A stretch of 64,000 nt of DNA, from NCBI GenBank assembly GCA_039707465.1, contig CM077649.1, positions 14,403,501-14,467,500 on the forward strand, written 5' to 3'. Made by a program: the position numbers and the translations under genes. This DNA comes from Rhabdophis nuchalis. Lineage: Eukaryota > Chordata > Lepidosauria > Squamata > Natricidae. The notes under the pieces are model-generated. The model saw only the letters and a list, made by a program, of their open reading frames with translations. It did not search any database and was not told where the DNA came from. Position 1 is the stretch's first letter, and the number at the start of each line of letters is the position of its first letter. Shown in pieces: positions 55,655 to 64,000 of the stretch.

Positions 55655-56155
55655 TTGTATTTTGTATTTATTGAATTTATACCCCGCCCTTCTCCAAACG
55701 GACCCAGGGCGGCGCACAGGAACATTAAAAACATACAAACATATAAAACTTTTTTTAAAAAAAACTTATTCAACTAAAAACCTGTGCTAAAACCGAATTA
55801 AAATCCCCATTTTAAAACTATCTACGAGTCAGTATTAGAGGCTACGCTAGGCCGGCTAGTTGGAATAGGTGTGTCTTCAGACACTTGCGGAAGAGGCGGA
55901 GGTCAGAGATGGTACGGAGTTCAGGGGGCAAGTCGTTCCAAAGGGCTGGTCCCGCCACAGAGAAGGCTCTCCCCCTGGGTGTCGCCAGTCGGCATTGTCC
56001 GGCCGATGGCACCCTGAGGAGGCCCTCTCTGTGGGAGCGTATCGGTCTAAGGGATGTATGGGGCAGGAGGCGGTCTCGTATATAACTAGGCCTCGAGCCA
56101 TGGAGCGCTTTAAAGATGGTCGTTAGAACCTTGACCATTAAAGACTTCATAATCC
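55655..56155 (-). pseudogene. L2-type LINE ORF2 C-terminus and 3' end
   Basis: Minus frame 56150-55842 (102 codons) reads FKALHGSRPSYIRDRLLPHT, RPIRSHREGLLRVPSAGQCR and AGPALWNDLPPELRTISDLR, the C-terminal end of L2 ORF2. The 3' signature ACCCCGCCCTTCTCC...GGACCCAGGGCGGCGCACAG and a tail follow at 55660-55720. 5'-truncated remnant. Confidence 0.88.
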
Positions 56156-56159
56156 TAGA

Positions 56160-56755
56160 GTAAACAATTCAGTTAAATTAATCTGAGTGCATTTTAAAGC
56201 TTTATTCTTGCTAGGAAAAAGAAGAAGAAAAGGATAATTCATTCAAATGTCAACAGGGAAACATACTAATTATCTACCATTGAAGGTTAGATTTATCTTA
56301 TGTCATATATTAATAATTCTCTTTATTACATTTCAAGCCTTAGAGCTTTGTACTAAGTGAAGTAATTAATCCCATATGCCAAAGTGGACAGAGGACAGGT
56401 TTAATATCCAAAGGAACCTAAGACCGCATATGTATATTAGTAACACAAAATGACTGGGGCTGAAGGAGTCACAAATGTAAATTGTATGTGTAAATTGTCG
56501 TGTTTTTTTCAACATTATCTTAATGTCATTTTTATAATTGAATTATCTCAAATATTGATCCATTTTGTATGTTTTCTGATTCAAAATAATGAAAAATGCT
56601 TGGAAGAGTTGGAAGGGAGGGTGCATATATGCAGTTTCAAGTCAGTCTTGACTCCCAGTCACTATATGGACAAATCCTGGAAGGGGTATTTGGTAATATT
56701 TTTGGAAGTGGTGTTTGCCATTGCTGTTTTCCTAAACTAAGAGACTAGCCCAAAG
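56160..56755. other. Mostly unrecognised; old LINE remnant at the end
   Basis: 56730-56762 (GACTAGCCCAAAGTCACCCA) and 57515-57545 (TGGTAGAACTAGAACTAAGA) look like two halves of an old LINE 3' region split by the next L2. Confidence 0.4.
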
Positions 56756-56762
56756 TCACCCA

Positions 56763-57515
56763 GTTTATTTATTTATTTATTTTATTAAATTTATAAACTG
56801 TGCCTCTCTCCCCAAAGGGACTCGGGGCGGTGCACAGGAAATTAAAATAGAAAAATACAAAACATAGCAATTAATAATACTAAAAATAGATTAAATCCCA
56901 ATACCCTGTGCTAAAAATCCTAAAACCTAAAAATCCTAAAACTCTACCCCTTAAAATCCGAATTAAAACAATTTGAGCTTCAGTCTACAGCTTGATGGTG
57001 GGGATTAGGCCAGGCCGGCGAGATGGAAGAAGTGCATCTTCAAACTTTGGCGGAAGGAGAGGAGGTCCGTGATAGTTCTAAGTTCGGGGGGGTAGGTTGT
57101 TCCAGAGGGTTGGGCCCACCACAGAGAAGGCCCTTCCCCTGGGCGTCGCCCGCTGGCACTGCCTAATGGACGGCACCCGGAGAAGTCCCTCTCTGTGAGA
57201 GCGGATCAGCCGAAGGGATATGTGTGGGGTAGGATACGATCCCGCAGATAGCTAGGTCCCGTGCCATGGAGCGCTTTGAAAATGGTAATCAACACCTTAA
57301 AGCACACCCGAAAGGCCACAGGTAGCCAGTGCAGCTCGTGCAGGAGCGGTGTTACGTGGGAATGCCTTGGGGCTCCCAAAATTCCCTGCACGGCTGCATT
57401 CTGAACTAACTGTAGTCTTCGGGTGCACCTCAAGGGAATCCCCATGTAGAGAGCATTACAGTAGTCAAGGCGGGATGTCACGAGCGCATGAGTGACTGTG
57501 CAAAGGGCCTTCTCT
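56763..57515 (-). pseudogene. L2-type LINE ORF2 C-terminus and 3' end, decayed
   Basis: Minus frame 57481-57206 reads SRLDYCNALYMGIPLRCTRR, LQLVQNAAVQGILGAPRHS and LHELHWLPVAFRVCFKVLIT; a frameshift follows before the 3'UTR. The tail at 56763-56840 has the usual CTCTCTCCCC...GGGACTCGGGGCGGTGCACA signature. Confidence 0.88.
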
Positions 57516-57698
57516 GCTTATGGTAGAACTAGAACTAAGATCTACCCTGCTTGTAGAACCATCAACATTAGCCCAAATTGCTAGGTTGGAAGACCATACA
57601 CATTTCTAAAAACTTTAACTATTGTAGATACATTTTATACTGCAATGTAATAATAGTAGGACAGACTCAGCCACCATATAAATGGAAGGCTGTTAGAT

Positions 57699-57800
57699 CC
57701 AGGCTGCCAAAATCCAGATAATCACTAGCAAATCTCATGGCCATCATTCAGTGGATATTTGCAGAATATCGACTGAATATTTGATATTTTGGCAGCCTGG
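57699..57800. repeat. 15-bp perfect inverted repeat
   Basis: CCAGGCTGCCAAAAT at 57699-57713 and its reverse complement at 57786-57800 enclose about 72 bp. This may be an old MITE. No target duplication is seen. Confidence 0.5.
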
Positions 57801-58369
57801 AGTTGATAGCCCTATATAAAACTGTACCTGTTACTATCTACAATAGAAAGGGGGGAAATCATAACCAGCCATGATTAAATGTTCCTGAACTGTTGAAAGG
57901 AGTTTCTATTATACTGATTTAGTTTTATGATCAAAAGAAGCTCATTTTTAAAGCAACCTGCTGTTGTGTTAAGAATTCAAGGCATTCAAGTTCGTTATTC
58001 CAAAGGTCACATAATAAATTAACATCCATTTCAGCTACCTTGTGCTCTTTCTGACAAACACATGTTTTCAAAATAGCAGAAATAGGTTAAACAGAGAAAC
58101 AACACAAATACGTACTTCGCTCTTTCTACAGGTTCTAAATTACATTCATTCAAAGAAAATTATTAGGTGTGCAAATGTTCAATCAAACATATCTATGTTA
58201 AATGTAAGTGGCCGAATATTGCTAAATAGTAGTATGCAATAATTCTTATATTATTCAAACAATATCAAATGCTCTGATTTATTAACAATGTAGTGTTTAG
58301 AACATATTGTAAATTCTCCAGAGCATACTGAACTAAATTATAACTCTTTCTAATTATACCAATAAATGT
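57801..58369. other. No recognised gene or repeat
   Basis: Unique AT-rich sequence. Confidence 0.4.
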
Positions 58370-58373
58370 ACTT

Positions 58374-58376
58374 CCT

Positions 58377-58443
<67 letters not shown>

Positions 58444-58510
58444 CTCTCTCTCTCTTTCCTTCCTTCCTTCCTTCTTTCTTTGTCTCTCTCTCTTTCGTTC
58501 TTTTTTCTTT

Positions 58511-58553
<43 letters not shown>
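58374..58553 (+). repeat. Compound pyrimidine microsatellite
   Basis: (TTTC)n, (TC)n, (TTCC)n and further (TC)n blocks. The associated KERK/FFLS frames are not genes. Confidence 0.98.
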
Positions 58554-58556
<3 letters not shown>

Positions 58557-58828
58557 GTTGGCAATAGATTTTATGTTAATTGCTAAAAATACAAAAAGTT
58601 CCATAACATATGACTGCCTGATGCTCTCTGGCCTTTATTAATGAGAATATTTCAAAGTGTTCTAACTATTATGCTAAAAACATGAAATTCATGTGACTCT
58701 AAATACATTTTTAATTTTTTTATTTTTTTTTATTTTGATTAACTATTGTCATGTTCTGTCTATTAATAAATTAGATAAAAGGGAAAATGGCAAATGGTTC
58801 AAAATAGAAAGAGAAAATATGTTTAATA

Positions 58829-58890
58829 AAATAATAATAATAATCTTTATTGTCATTGTAAAAATTACAATGAAATTGGTTTGTATTCAA
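58829..58890 (-). mobile_element. 3' tail of Rex/CR1-group LINE
   Basis: (AAT)n, AATCTTTATTGTCATTGT and ATTACAATGAAATTGGTTTG, the reverse complement of the tail at about 35645-35716. Confidence 0.75.
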
Positions 58891-59889
58891 ACACACAAAT
58901 AGTGACTTGTTTGTTATTTATTTGTTAAATAATTGTTATTGATAGTTATCAGCCTTTTGGAAGAAATCTACTGCATAGATCACTTAAGTAGCAAATGTTA
59001 AGATCCATTTTATAGTCATTCCATAGCTTGCCAATATGATTGATATGCTTGACCTATAGCACTTTTAAGACAGAATCATACAAATTCCTTAATCACATTT
59101 TTACTTTCCCCTGAATATCCTGCTCCTAATTTATAGGTATAAATACATTTGCCAGTCTCCTGGTGCTGTTATGTTAAATTCACTAGCATATGTGTGCTTT
59201 TGAAAGGATATACTTTTAGACTGAAAAAGCTAATTGAATGATTTATTTACAGAAGATGTGTTTGGGTTGGGGTTTCCCCCCACCCCAGAAATCCACTTCT
59301 ATGAAACTTTTCTGAGCTTTTTCCATTTTAGCAGCTGAATTAAGACAAAGGATTGGATAGGAAGAGACCGCCCTGCTATCAGAAAGTCTGGGATCATATG
59401 GAGGCCAACCACTATGCAGTAACATACACCAACGCCTCCATGGTGCAAACCCTTACATGAAAATTCTCTTACTTCTCTGAAGTCACCTGGAGGTGCTGGC
59501 TCTTCTCCTCTGCTCTTATTCAAAACCAAAACACTGTATCCTTGCTTCTAGTTACCATTAGTTGAAGGAGCTAATCTGTCAGAGGGTCAGTTGTAGTAGA
59601 ACTGGAATAAAAATGAGGAGGTTTATGTGGAATTGGAGCAGAATGAGACCTTTTGATTTCCATCCAGGGGGTTCTGAGTGGTCAGTTTTTCTAGGGGCTT
59701 TGCTTTTGCTTCCCAACCCTTTTTCTTATTCCAGCTGTTGTACAGTAGCAACTCAAACGAGAGATATTGTTCGAGCTTCATTTTTTAAATTCTATTGGTT
59801 AGCTGGAGGGAAAAGTCATTGGTGCATGGTGTACCCTGCCTGTTTCTCAATGTTCCGAAACTGGCAGAACATAAGATAATTAAAAGTCA
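58891..59889. other. No recognised gene or repeat
   Basis: Unique sequence. Frames at 59299-59879 show no family resemblance. Confidence 0.4.
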
Positions 59890-60359
59890 GCCTTCAGGTG
59901 ATTTATGGGGGATAGGTCTGTGTGGAAACTTTGCTCATCTGTAGAAAGTACCCAAAGAAAATTGGCTTCCAAAATCATTCTTTCCTGCCCAGAAATGGAC
60001 AAAATGACAATAGAACTAAAAGAAAGAGAGGAATTGGACTTCTATAGAGTATGGAATAAAATGTACAAATGGCTAGAAATCAGAAGCCAGAACAGAAAAT
60101 AGAGAATATAAATGCAAATAATTAATATTATTATAAGTTTTAATACTACTGTTGTTATATTATAGAGCAAGGTTAAAGCAATAGGAAGGCAATGCAGAAT
60201 AGAGAATTATAAAAGCTAAGGAGGAAAGCCAATACAGAAGGCTGCAAAATCACTGTATATTGTTATGTATGTTTTGTGTTTTATTCTTTCTTGTTGTGTT
60301 TTCTTTTATTGTTTTTAAAGATTAAAACATTTAATAAAAATTATTTATTTAAAAAAAAA
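59890..60359 (+). mobile_element. L1 LINE, 3' end (ORF2 C-terminus and 3'UTR)
   Basis: The 65-codon frame ending at 60102 (KIILSCPEMDKMTIELKERE, ELDFYRVWNKMYKWLEIRSQ) resembles the extreme C-terminus of squamate L1 ORF2. An AT-rich 3'UTR follows, with AATAAA at 60333 and an A-rich end at 60348-60359. It is 5'-truncated. This is the only sign in the window of an autonomous L1 that could serve the HAL1-like elements. Confidence 0.6.
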
Positions 60360-60520
60360 GCATTCTTCCCTCCCTTTGTTATTCATAACATTTTAAACAC
60401 AATTTTCATTTGGCACTCTCCATATTTTTCCAATAGCTCTTCTATTTTTGTTTTTAAAAATTAAGAAGGCACCGTGCTTTTGATAAATGATACTTGTAGT
60501 CATATGTCTAAAAGCATTCC

Positions 60521-60715
60521 ATGTTGCCGGAGTTGACTGTTAATTGTACCTCTAGCTTAGAGAAGAGGAAGCATGATTCACTAAGTGTTTGTAAGGCCTT
60601 TACTCATCACGATGTCCCTTTGTACCATGGAGGCAACTTGATTGATGATATCAATGTGTCAAAGCAATTCACAGCACTGCTAGATAGGGTAGAGGAGGCA
60701 TTCAGCGCAACATAA
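60521..60715 (+). pseudogene. Possible hAT/CGGBP1-like coding remnant
   Basis: The 64-codon frame contains SVCKAFTHHDVPLYHGGN. This loosely recalls the CxAF..ADIPLxK motif of hAT-derived CGGBP1-like proteins. No zinc-finger or catalytic residues are visible, and the match is weak. Chance is possible. Confidence 0.2.
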
Positions 60716-60754
60716 ATGAAGCAACAAGGCAGCTTTGCTTTCCACAGCTTAGAA

Positions 60755-60868
60755 CAGGGGTCTCCAACCTTTGCAACTTTAAGTCTGAAGGACTTCAGCT
60801 CCCAGAATTCTCCAGCCAGCAAAGCTGAAGTCCTTCAGACTTAAAGTTGCAAAGGTTGGAGATCCCTG
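60755..60868 (+). mobile_element. hAT MITE family A beside the source-like sequence of the 44.8 kb composite
   Basis: Palindrome with perfect duplications GCTTAGAA (60747-60754 and 60869-60876). The same insertion octamer, inverted, adjoins the inner MITE at 45280. Confidence 0.94.
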
Positions 60869-61258
60869 GCTTAGAAGATCCTCCTGGATTCACAGCGTCT
60901 GCTCAGGAAATAGTTTGCCAGCTGCATTTTGGGAATGGATTTGCCCAGATTTCTCTGCTACTGCTTAACAACTGGGACTTAGTGACCATTCAAAGTTACA
61001 ACAGACCAGTGGTTAAATTCATATTTTTTTTACTACCAGTTATGTGGGCGTGGCTCAGTAGACATGGCAGGAGAAGGATACTGAAAAACCTCCATTCCCA
61101 CACCACTCCAGGTTGAAGGATATTGCAAAATCTCCATTCCCACCCCACTCTGGGGCTGCCAGAGGTGGTATTTGCCGGTTCTCCGAACTACTCAAAACGT
61201 CTGCTACTGGTTCTCTAGAACCTATCAAAACCTCCTGAATTTCACCCCTGCAACAGAT
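60869..61258 (-). repeat. About 390-bp block shared, inverted, with 44889-45279
   Basis: Contains a family D fragment (GTGACCATTCAAAGTTACAA) and the CAGGGGTGAAATTC-family hAT in reverse (about 61012-61250), in the same arrangement as inside the 44.8 kb composite. Confidence 0.88.
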
Positions 61259-61369
61259 CTCTCAAAAGCTACTTACAGCCCTAAAAAGGTTTCCATCCTT
61301 TTTAGCTGGCTTCCAGCTAAAAAACAGCCATAGTGATATATAGATTTAACAACTAATAATAATAATAAT

Positions 61370-61555
61370 AATAATTTAATTTCTATCCCGCTCTCTCTCC
61401 CCAAGGGGACTCGAGGCGGGGCACAGGCAATTAAAAATACAAATAGACCACAAACAAATACAAAATACAAAGTTAAAAATAAATTAAATAAATCCTGCGC
61501 TAAAACCCATAACTAGACTAAAAATTACCCCTAAAAACCCTGACCTAAAAAGAGA
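61370..61555 (-). mobile_element. L2-type LINE, long copy 2: 3'UTR and tail
   Basis: (AAT)n, TATCCCGCTCTCTCTCCC and GGGACTCGAGGCGGGGCACA form the tail of the element whose ORF starts at 61556. Confidence 0.9.
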
Positions 61556-64000
61556 CTACCCAAGGCCGGCCAGACGAAAAAAGTGCGTCTTTAATTTTAA
61601 GCGGAAGGAGCGGAGGTCCGTGGTTGTCCTGATATCGGGGGGAAGGTCATTCCAGAGGGCTGGGCCCGCCACAGAGAAGGCCCTTCCCCTGGGCGTCGCC
61701 CGCTGACAAAGTCTAGTGGACGGCACCCGGAGAAGTCCCTCTCTGTGGGAGCGAATCGGCCGTGAGGATGTATGGGGCAGGATCCGATCCCGCAGATAGC
61801 TAGGTCCCGAGCCATGGAGCGCTTTGAAGATGGTGACTAACACCTTGAAGCGCACCCGGAAGACGACAGGTAGCCAGTGCAGCTCGCGCAACAGCGGTGT
61901 TACATGGGCAAACCTAGAGGTGCCCATAATTGCTCGCGCGGCTGCATTCTGGACCAACTGAAGCCTCCGGGTACACCTCAAGGGGAGCCCCATGTAGAGA
62001 GAGTTGCAATAATCCAGTCGGGATGTCACGAGAGCATGAGTGACTGTGCGAAGGGCGTCCCGATCCAATAGGGGGCGCAACTGGCGTACCAGGCGAACCT
62101 GGTAAAACGCCCTCCTGGCCACGGCTGTCACTTGATCTTCCATGGACAGCCGGGTATCCAGGAGGACACCCAAGTTGCGCGCCCCATCCACAGGGGCAAG
62201 ATGTTCGCCCCCTATGGCCAGCGTTGGAGAGAGCTGGTTGAATCGGGCAGCCGGAAACCACAGCCACTCGGTCTTGGTCGGGTTGAGCCTAAGTCCGTTA
62301 CTTCCCATCCAGATCCGCACGGCTTCCAGGCACTGGCACATCACCGCTACGGCATCGTTGGGGTGGTTTGGGGTAGATATGTACAGCTGGGTGTCATCAG
62401 CGTACAGGTGGTACTCTACCCCAAAACCACGGATGATCTCGCCCAGCGGCTTCATGTATGCGTTAAACAGGAGAGGCGAGAGGACCGACCCCTGAGGCAC
62501 CCCACATGTGAGGGGTCTCGGGGTCGACCTCTGCTCTCCTGCCCGCACAAATTGCGATCGGCCAGAGAGGTAGGAGGAGAACCACCGTAAAACGGTGCCT
62601 CCCACCCCCAACCCCCCCAGCCGATGCAATAGGATACCATGGTCGATGGTATCGAAAGCCGCCGAGAGGTCTAATAGGACCAGGATGGAGGAACATCCCC
62701 CATCTCTGGCCCTCCAGAGATCATCTACCAACGCGACCAATGCCGTCTCGGTGCTATGCCCGGGCCGAAAGCCGGACTGGCGCGGATCTAGATAGTCAAC
62801 TTCCTCCAGGTGACGGGGAAACTGTTGTGCCACCACACTCTCAACAACCTTCGCCAAGAAGGGAAGGTTGGAGACTGGACGGTAGTTGTTCAAAAGAGCT
62901 GGGTCCAAAGAGGGCTTCTTGAGGAGGGGCCTCACCATGGCCTCTTTTAGGGAGGCAGGCAAGGAACCCTCACTCAAGGATGCGTTGACAACCTCTTGGA
63001 GCCAGCCTCGTGTCACCTCCCAGGATGCCAGTACAAGCCAGGAGGGGCACGGATCCAATAAACATGTGGTGGCTCGCAGTCGCCCACGTAGCCTGTCCAT
63101 ATCCTCGGAAGTAACGGAGTCAAACTCCTCCCAAACAAGATCTCCCCCGTGGCATCCCACTGGGCCATGAATGGGGGTTAGCTCACTCTGTATCTGGGCG
63201 GTTTTCTCCTGCAGAAAAATCACAAATTCCTCTGCTCTACCCTGTAGCGGGGCTTCCCGCTCCCTCTGTTGAAGGAGGGAGCGGGTCACCCTAAACAGGG
63301 CGGCAGGGCGGTTTTCTGCGGATGCTATGAGAGTGGCACAATGATGACGTTTGGCCACCCTCAGCGCCACAATGTAAGTCCGTAAATGGGCTCTTACCTG
63401 TGTCCGGTCAGATTCAGAGCGGCTAGCCCTCCATCTTCTCTCTAGGCATCTCTTGCGGCGTTTCATCACCCGCAGCTCCTCAGTGAACCAAGGAGCCAGG
63501 GTGGTTCGCCGCCGCAAGAGAGGCCGCAAGGGCGCGACCCGATCTAAGGCTCCCACGGCCGCACTATTCCATGCGGCCGTGAGGTCCTCCATCGGGGCGC
63601 GGGTCAGGGATACAGGAAATGGCCCAAGCGCTGTCTGGAACCCATCTGGGTCCATCAAGCGCCTGGGGCGGTACCAGATTGGTGACTCTGGTTCCGCCTC
63701 CCCGCGGAGGGGAGCAGCGGTCGGAAAGTCGAGCCGGAGAAGTGAGTGGTCTGACCATGACAAGGGTGTGATGACTATATCCCCTGTACCCAGATCACTT
63801 TTCCATTGGCCCGAGACGAAGATGAGGTCCGGCGTATGTCCACCCTCGTGGGTGGGGCCCTGAATTACTTGGGTCAGGTCCATGGCCGTCATGGAAGCCA
63901 TGAACTCCCGAGCTGCCACGGATGATTCGCCCAACGATGGCAGGTTAAAGTCCCCCATGACTATAAGTCTGGGGGTCTCCACTGCCACCGTAGCGATCAC
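61556..64000 (-). CDS. L2-type LINE ORF2 protein (endonuclease-reverse transcriptase), partial at window end, otherwise intact
   Basis: 814 uninterrupted codons, still open at 64000, so the N-terminus lies beyond the window. In order from the N-terminal side: APE endonuclease remnant with LIVMGDFNLP and the SDH motif in PLSWSDHSLLRL; a linker; reverse transcriptase with NNYRPVSNLPFLAKVVESVV, SGFRPGHSTETALVALVDDL, LLDLSAAFDTIDH, CGVPQGSVLSPLLF and the catalytic YADD in YHLYADDTQLY; then the C-terminal RPIRSHREGLLRVPSTRLCQ and PALWNDLPPDIRTTTDLRSF. The enzyme nicks target DNA and copies its own RNA by target-primed reverse transcription. With no stop, frameshift or damaged catalytic motif in view, this is among the youngest elements in the window. 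Confidence 0.94.
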   Translation of the reverse strand: MIATVAVETPRLIVMGDFNLPSLGESSVAAREFMASMTAMDLTQVIQGPTHEGGHTPDLIFVSGQWKSDLGTGDIVITPLSWSDHSLLRLDFPTAAPLRGEAEPESPIWYRPRRLMDPDGFQTALGPFPVSLTRAPMEDLTAAWNSAAVGALDRVAPLRPLLRRRTTLAPWFTEELRVMKRRKRCLERRWRASRSESDRTQVRAHLRTYIVALRVAKRHHCATLIASAENRPAALFRVTRSLLQQREREAPLQGRAEEFVIFLQEKTAQIQSELTPIHGPVGCHGGDLVWEEFDSVTSEDMDRLRGRLRATTCLLDPCPSWLVLASWEVTRGWLQEVVNASLSEGSLPASLKEAMVRPLLKKPSLDPALLNNYRPVSNLPFLAKVVESVVAQQFPRHLEEVDYLDPRQSGFRPGHSTETALVALVDDLWRARDGGCSSILVLLDLSAAFDTIDHGILLHRLGGLGVGGTVLRWFSSYLSGRSQFVRAGEQRSTPRPLTCGVPQGSVLSPLLFNAYMKPLGEIIRGFGVEYHLYADDTQLYISTPNHPNDAVAVMCQCLEAVRIWMGSNGLRLNPTKTEWLWFPAARFNQLSPTLAIGGEHLAPVDGARNLGVLLDTRLSMEDQVTAVARRAFYQVRLVRQLRPLLDRDALRTVTHALVTSRLDYCNSLYMGLPLRCTRRLQLVQNAAARAIMGTSRFAHVTPLLRELHWLPVVFRVRFKVLVTIFKALHGSGPSYLRDRILPHTSSRPIRSHREGLLRVPSTRLCQRATPRGRAFSVAGPALWNDLPPDIRTTTDLRSFRLKLKTHFFRLAGLG

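Overview
The window reads as vertebrate nuclear DNA from a squamate reptile, more likely a snake than a lizard although I cannot prove which. The evidence is an AT-rich, intron- and repeat-rich sequence, with CR1, L2, L1 and BovB LINEs side by side, many hAT MITEs, long microsatellites, and two host genes of the vertebrate KCNE2-SMIM11 neighbourhood (human 21q22).

Only two host protein-coding genes can be supported, both on the minus strand and in the same relative order and orientation as in mammals. KCNE2, a potassium-channel beta subunit, lies at 18151-18519 in one uninterrupted coding exon. SMIM11, a tiny single-pass membrane protein, lies at 4054-5013 in two coding exons. A CpG-enriched, repeat-free block at about 10.9-11.2 kb is a candidate SMIM11 promoter. 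The flanking genes expected from synteny (KCNE1 beyond the low-coordinate end, MRPS6/SLC5A3 beyond the high-coordinate end) were not found.

Almost everything else that can be classified is transposable-element DNA. The main layers are: (i) at least sixteen copies of a short palindromic hAT MITE, here called family A (TIR starts CAGGGGTCTCC), plus several longer hAT families, nearly all with 8-bp target-site duplications whose centre is TA; (ii) L2-type LINEs, including two long copies on the minus strand at 30.1-35.0 kb and 61.4-64.0 kb; (iii) CR1 copies of both orientations; (iv) four copies of an L1-like element that carries ORF1 but no ORF2 (HAL1-like), two of them with unusually long target duplications (53 and 134 bp); (v) single BovB, L1 and Rex/CR1-group LINE fragments; (vi) TA-flanked Tc1/mariner-type elements; (vii) a probable solo LTR.

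The most interesting structures are composites. Family A MITE ends at 42 and 51 kb enclose a CR1-in-CR1 junction that is also present, MITE-adjacent, at 11 kb. Short MITEs at 5-162 and 24.6 kb keep a remnant of that CR1 sequence as their loop. At 44.8-45.4 kb a second, independent composite has captured about 390 bp that also flank a MITE at 60.8 kb. This suggests that the MITE family repeatedly picks up neighbouring DNA. A perfect 8-unit telomeric repeat lies inside a CR1 reverse-transcriptase region at 11.7 kb. Every other open reading frame is a transposon remnant, a microsatellite translation or noise.
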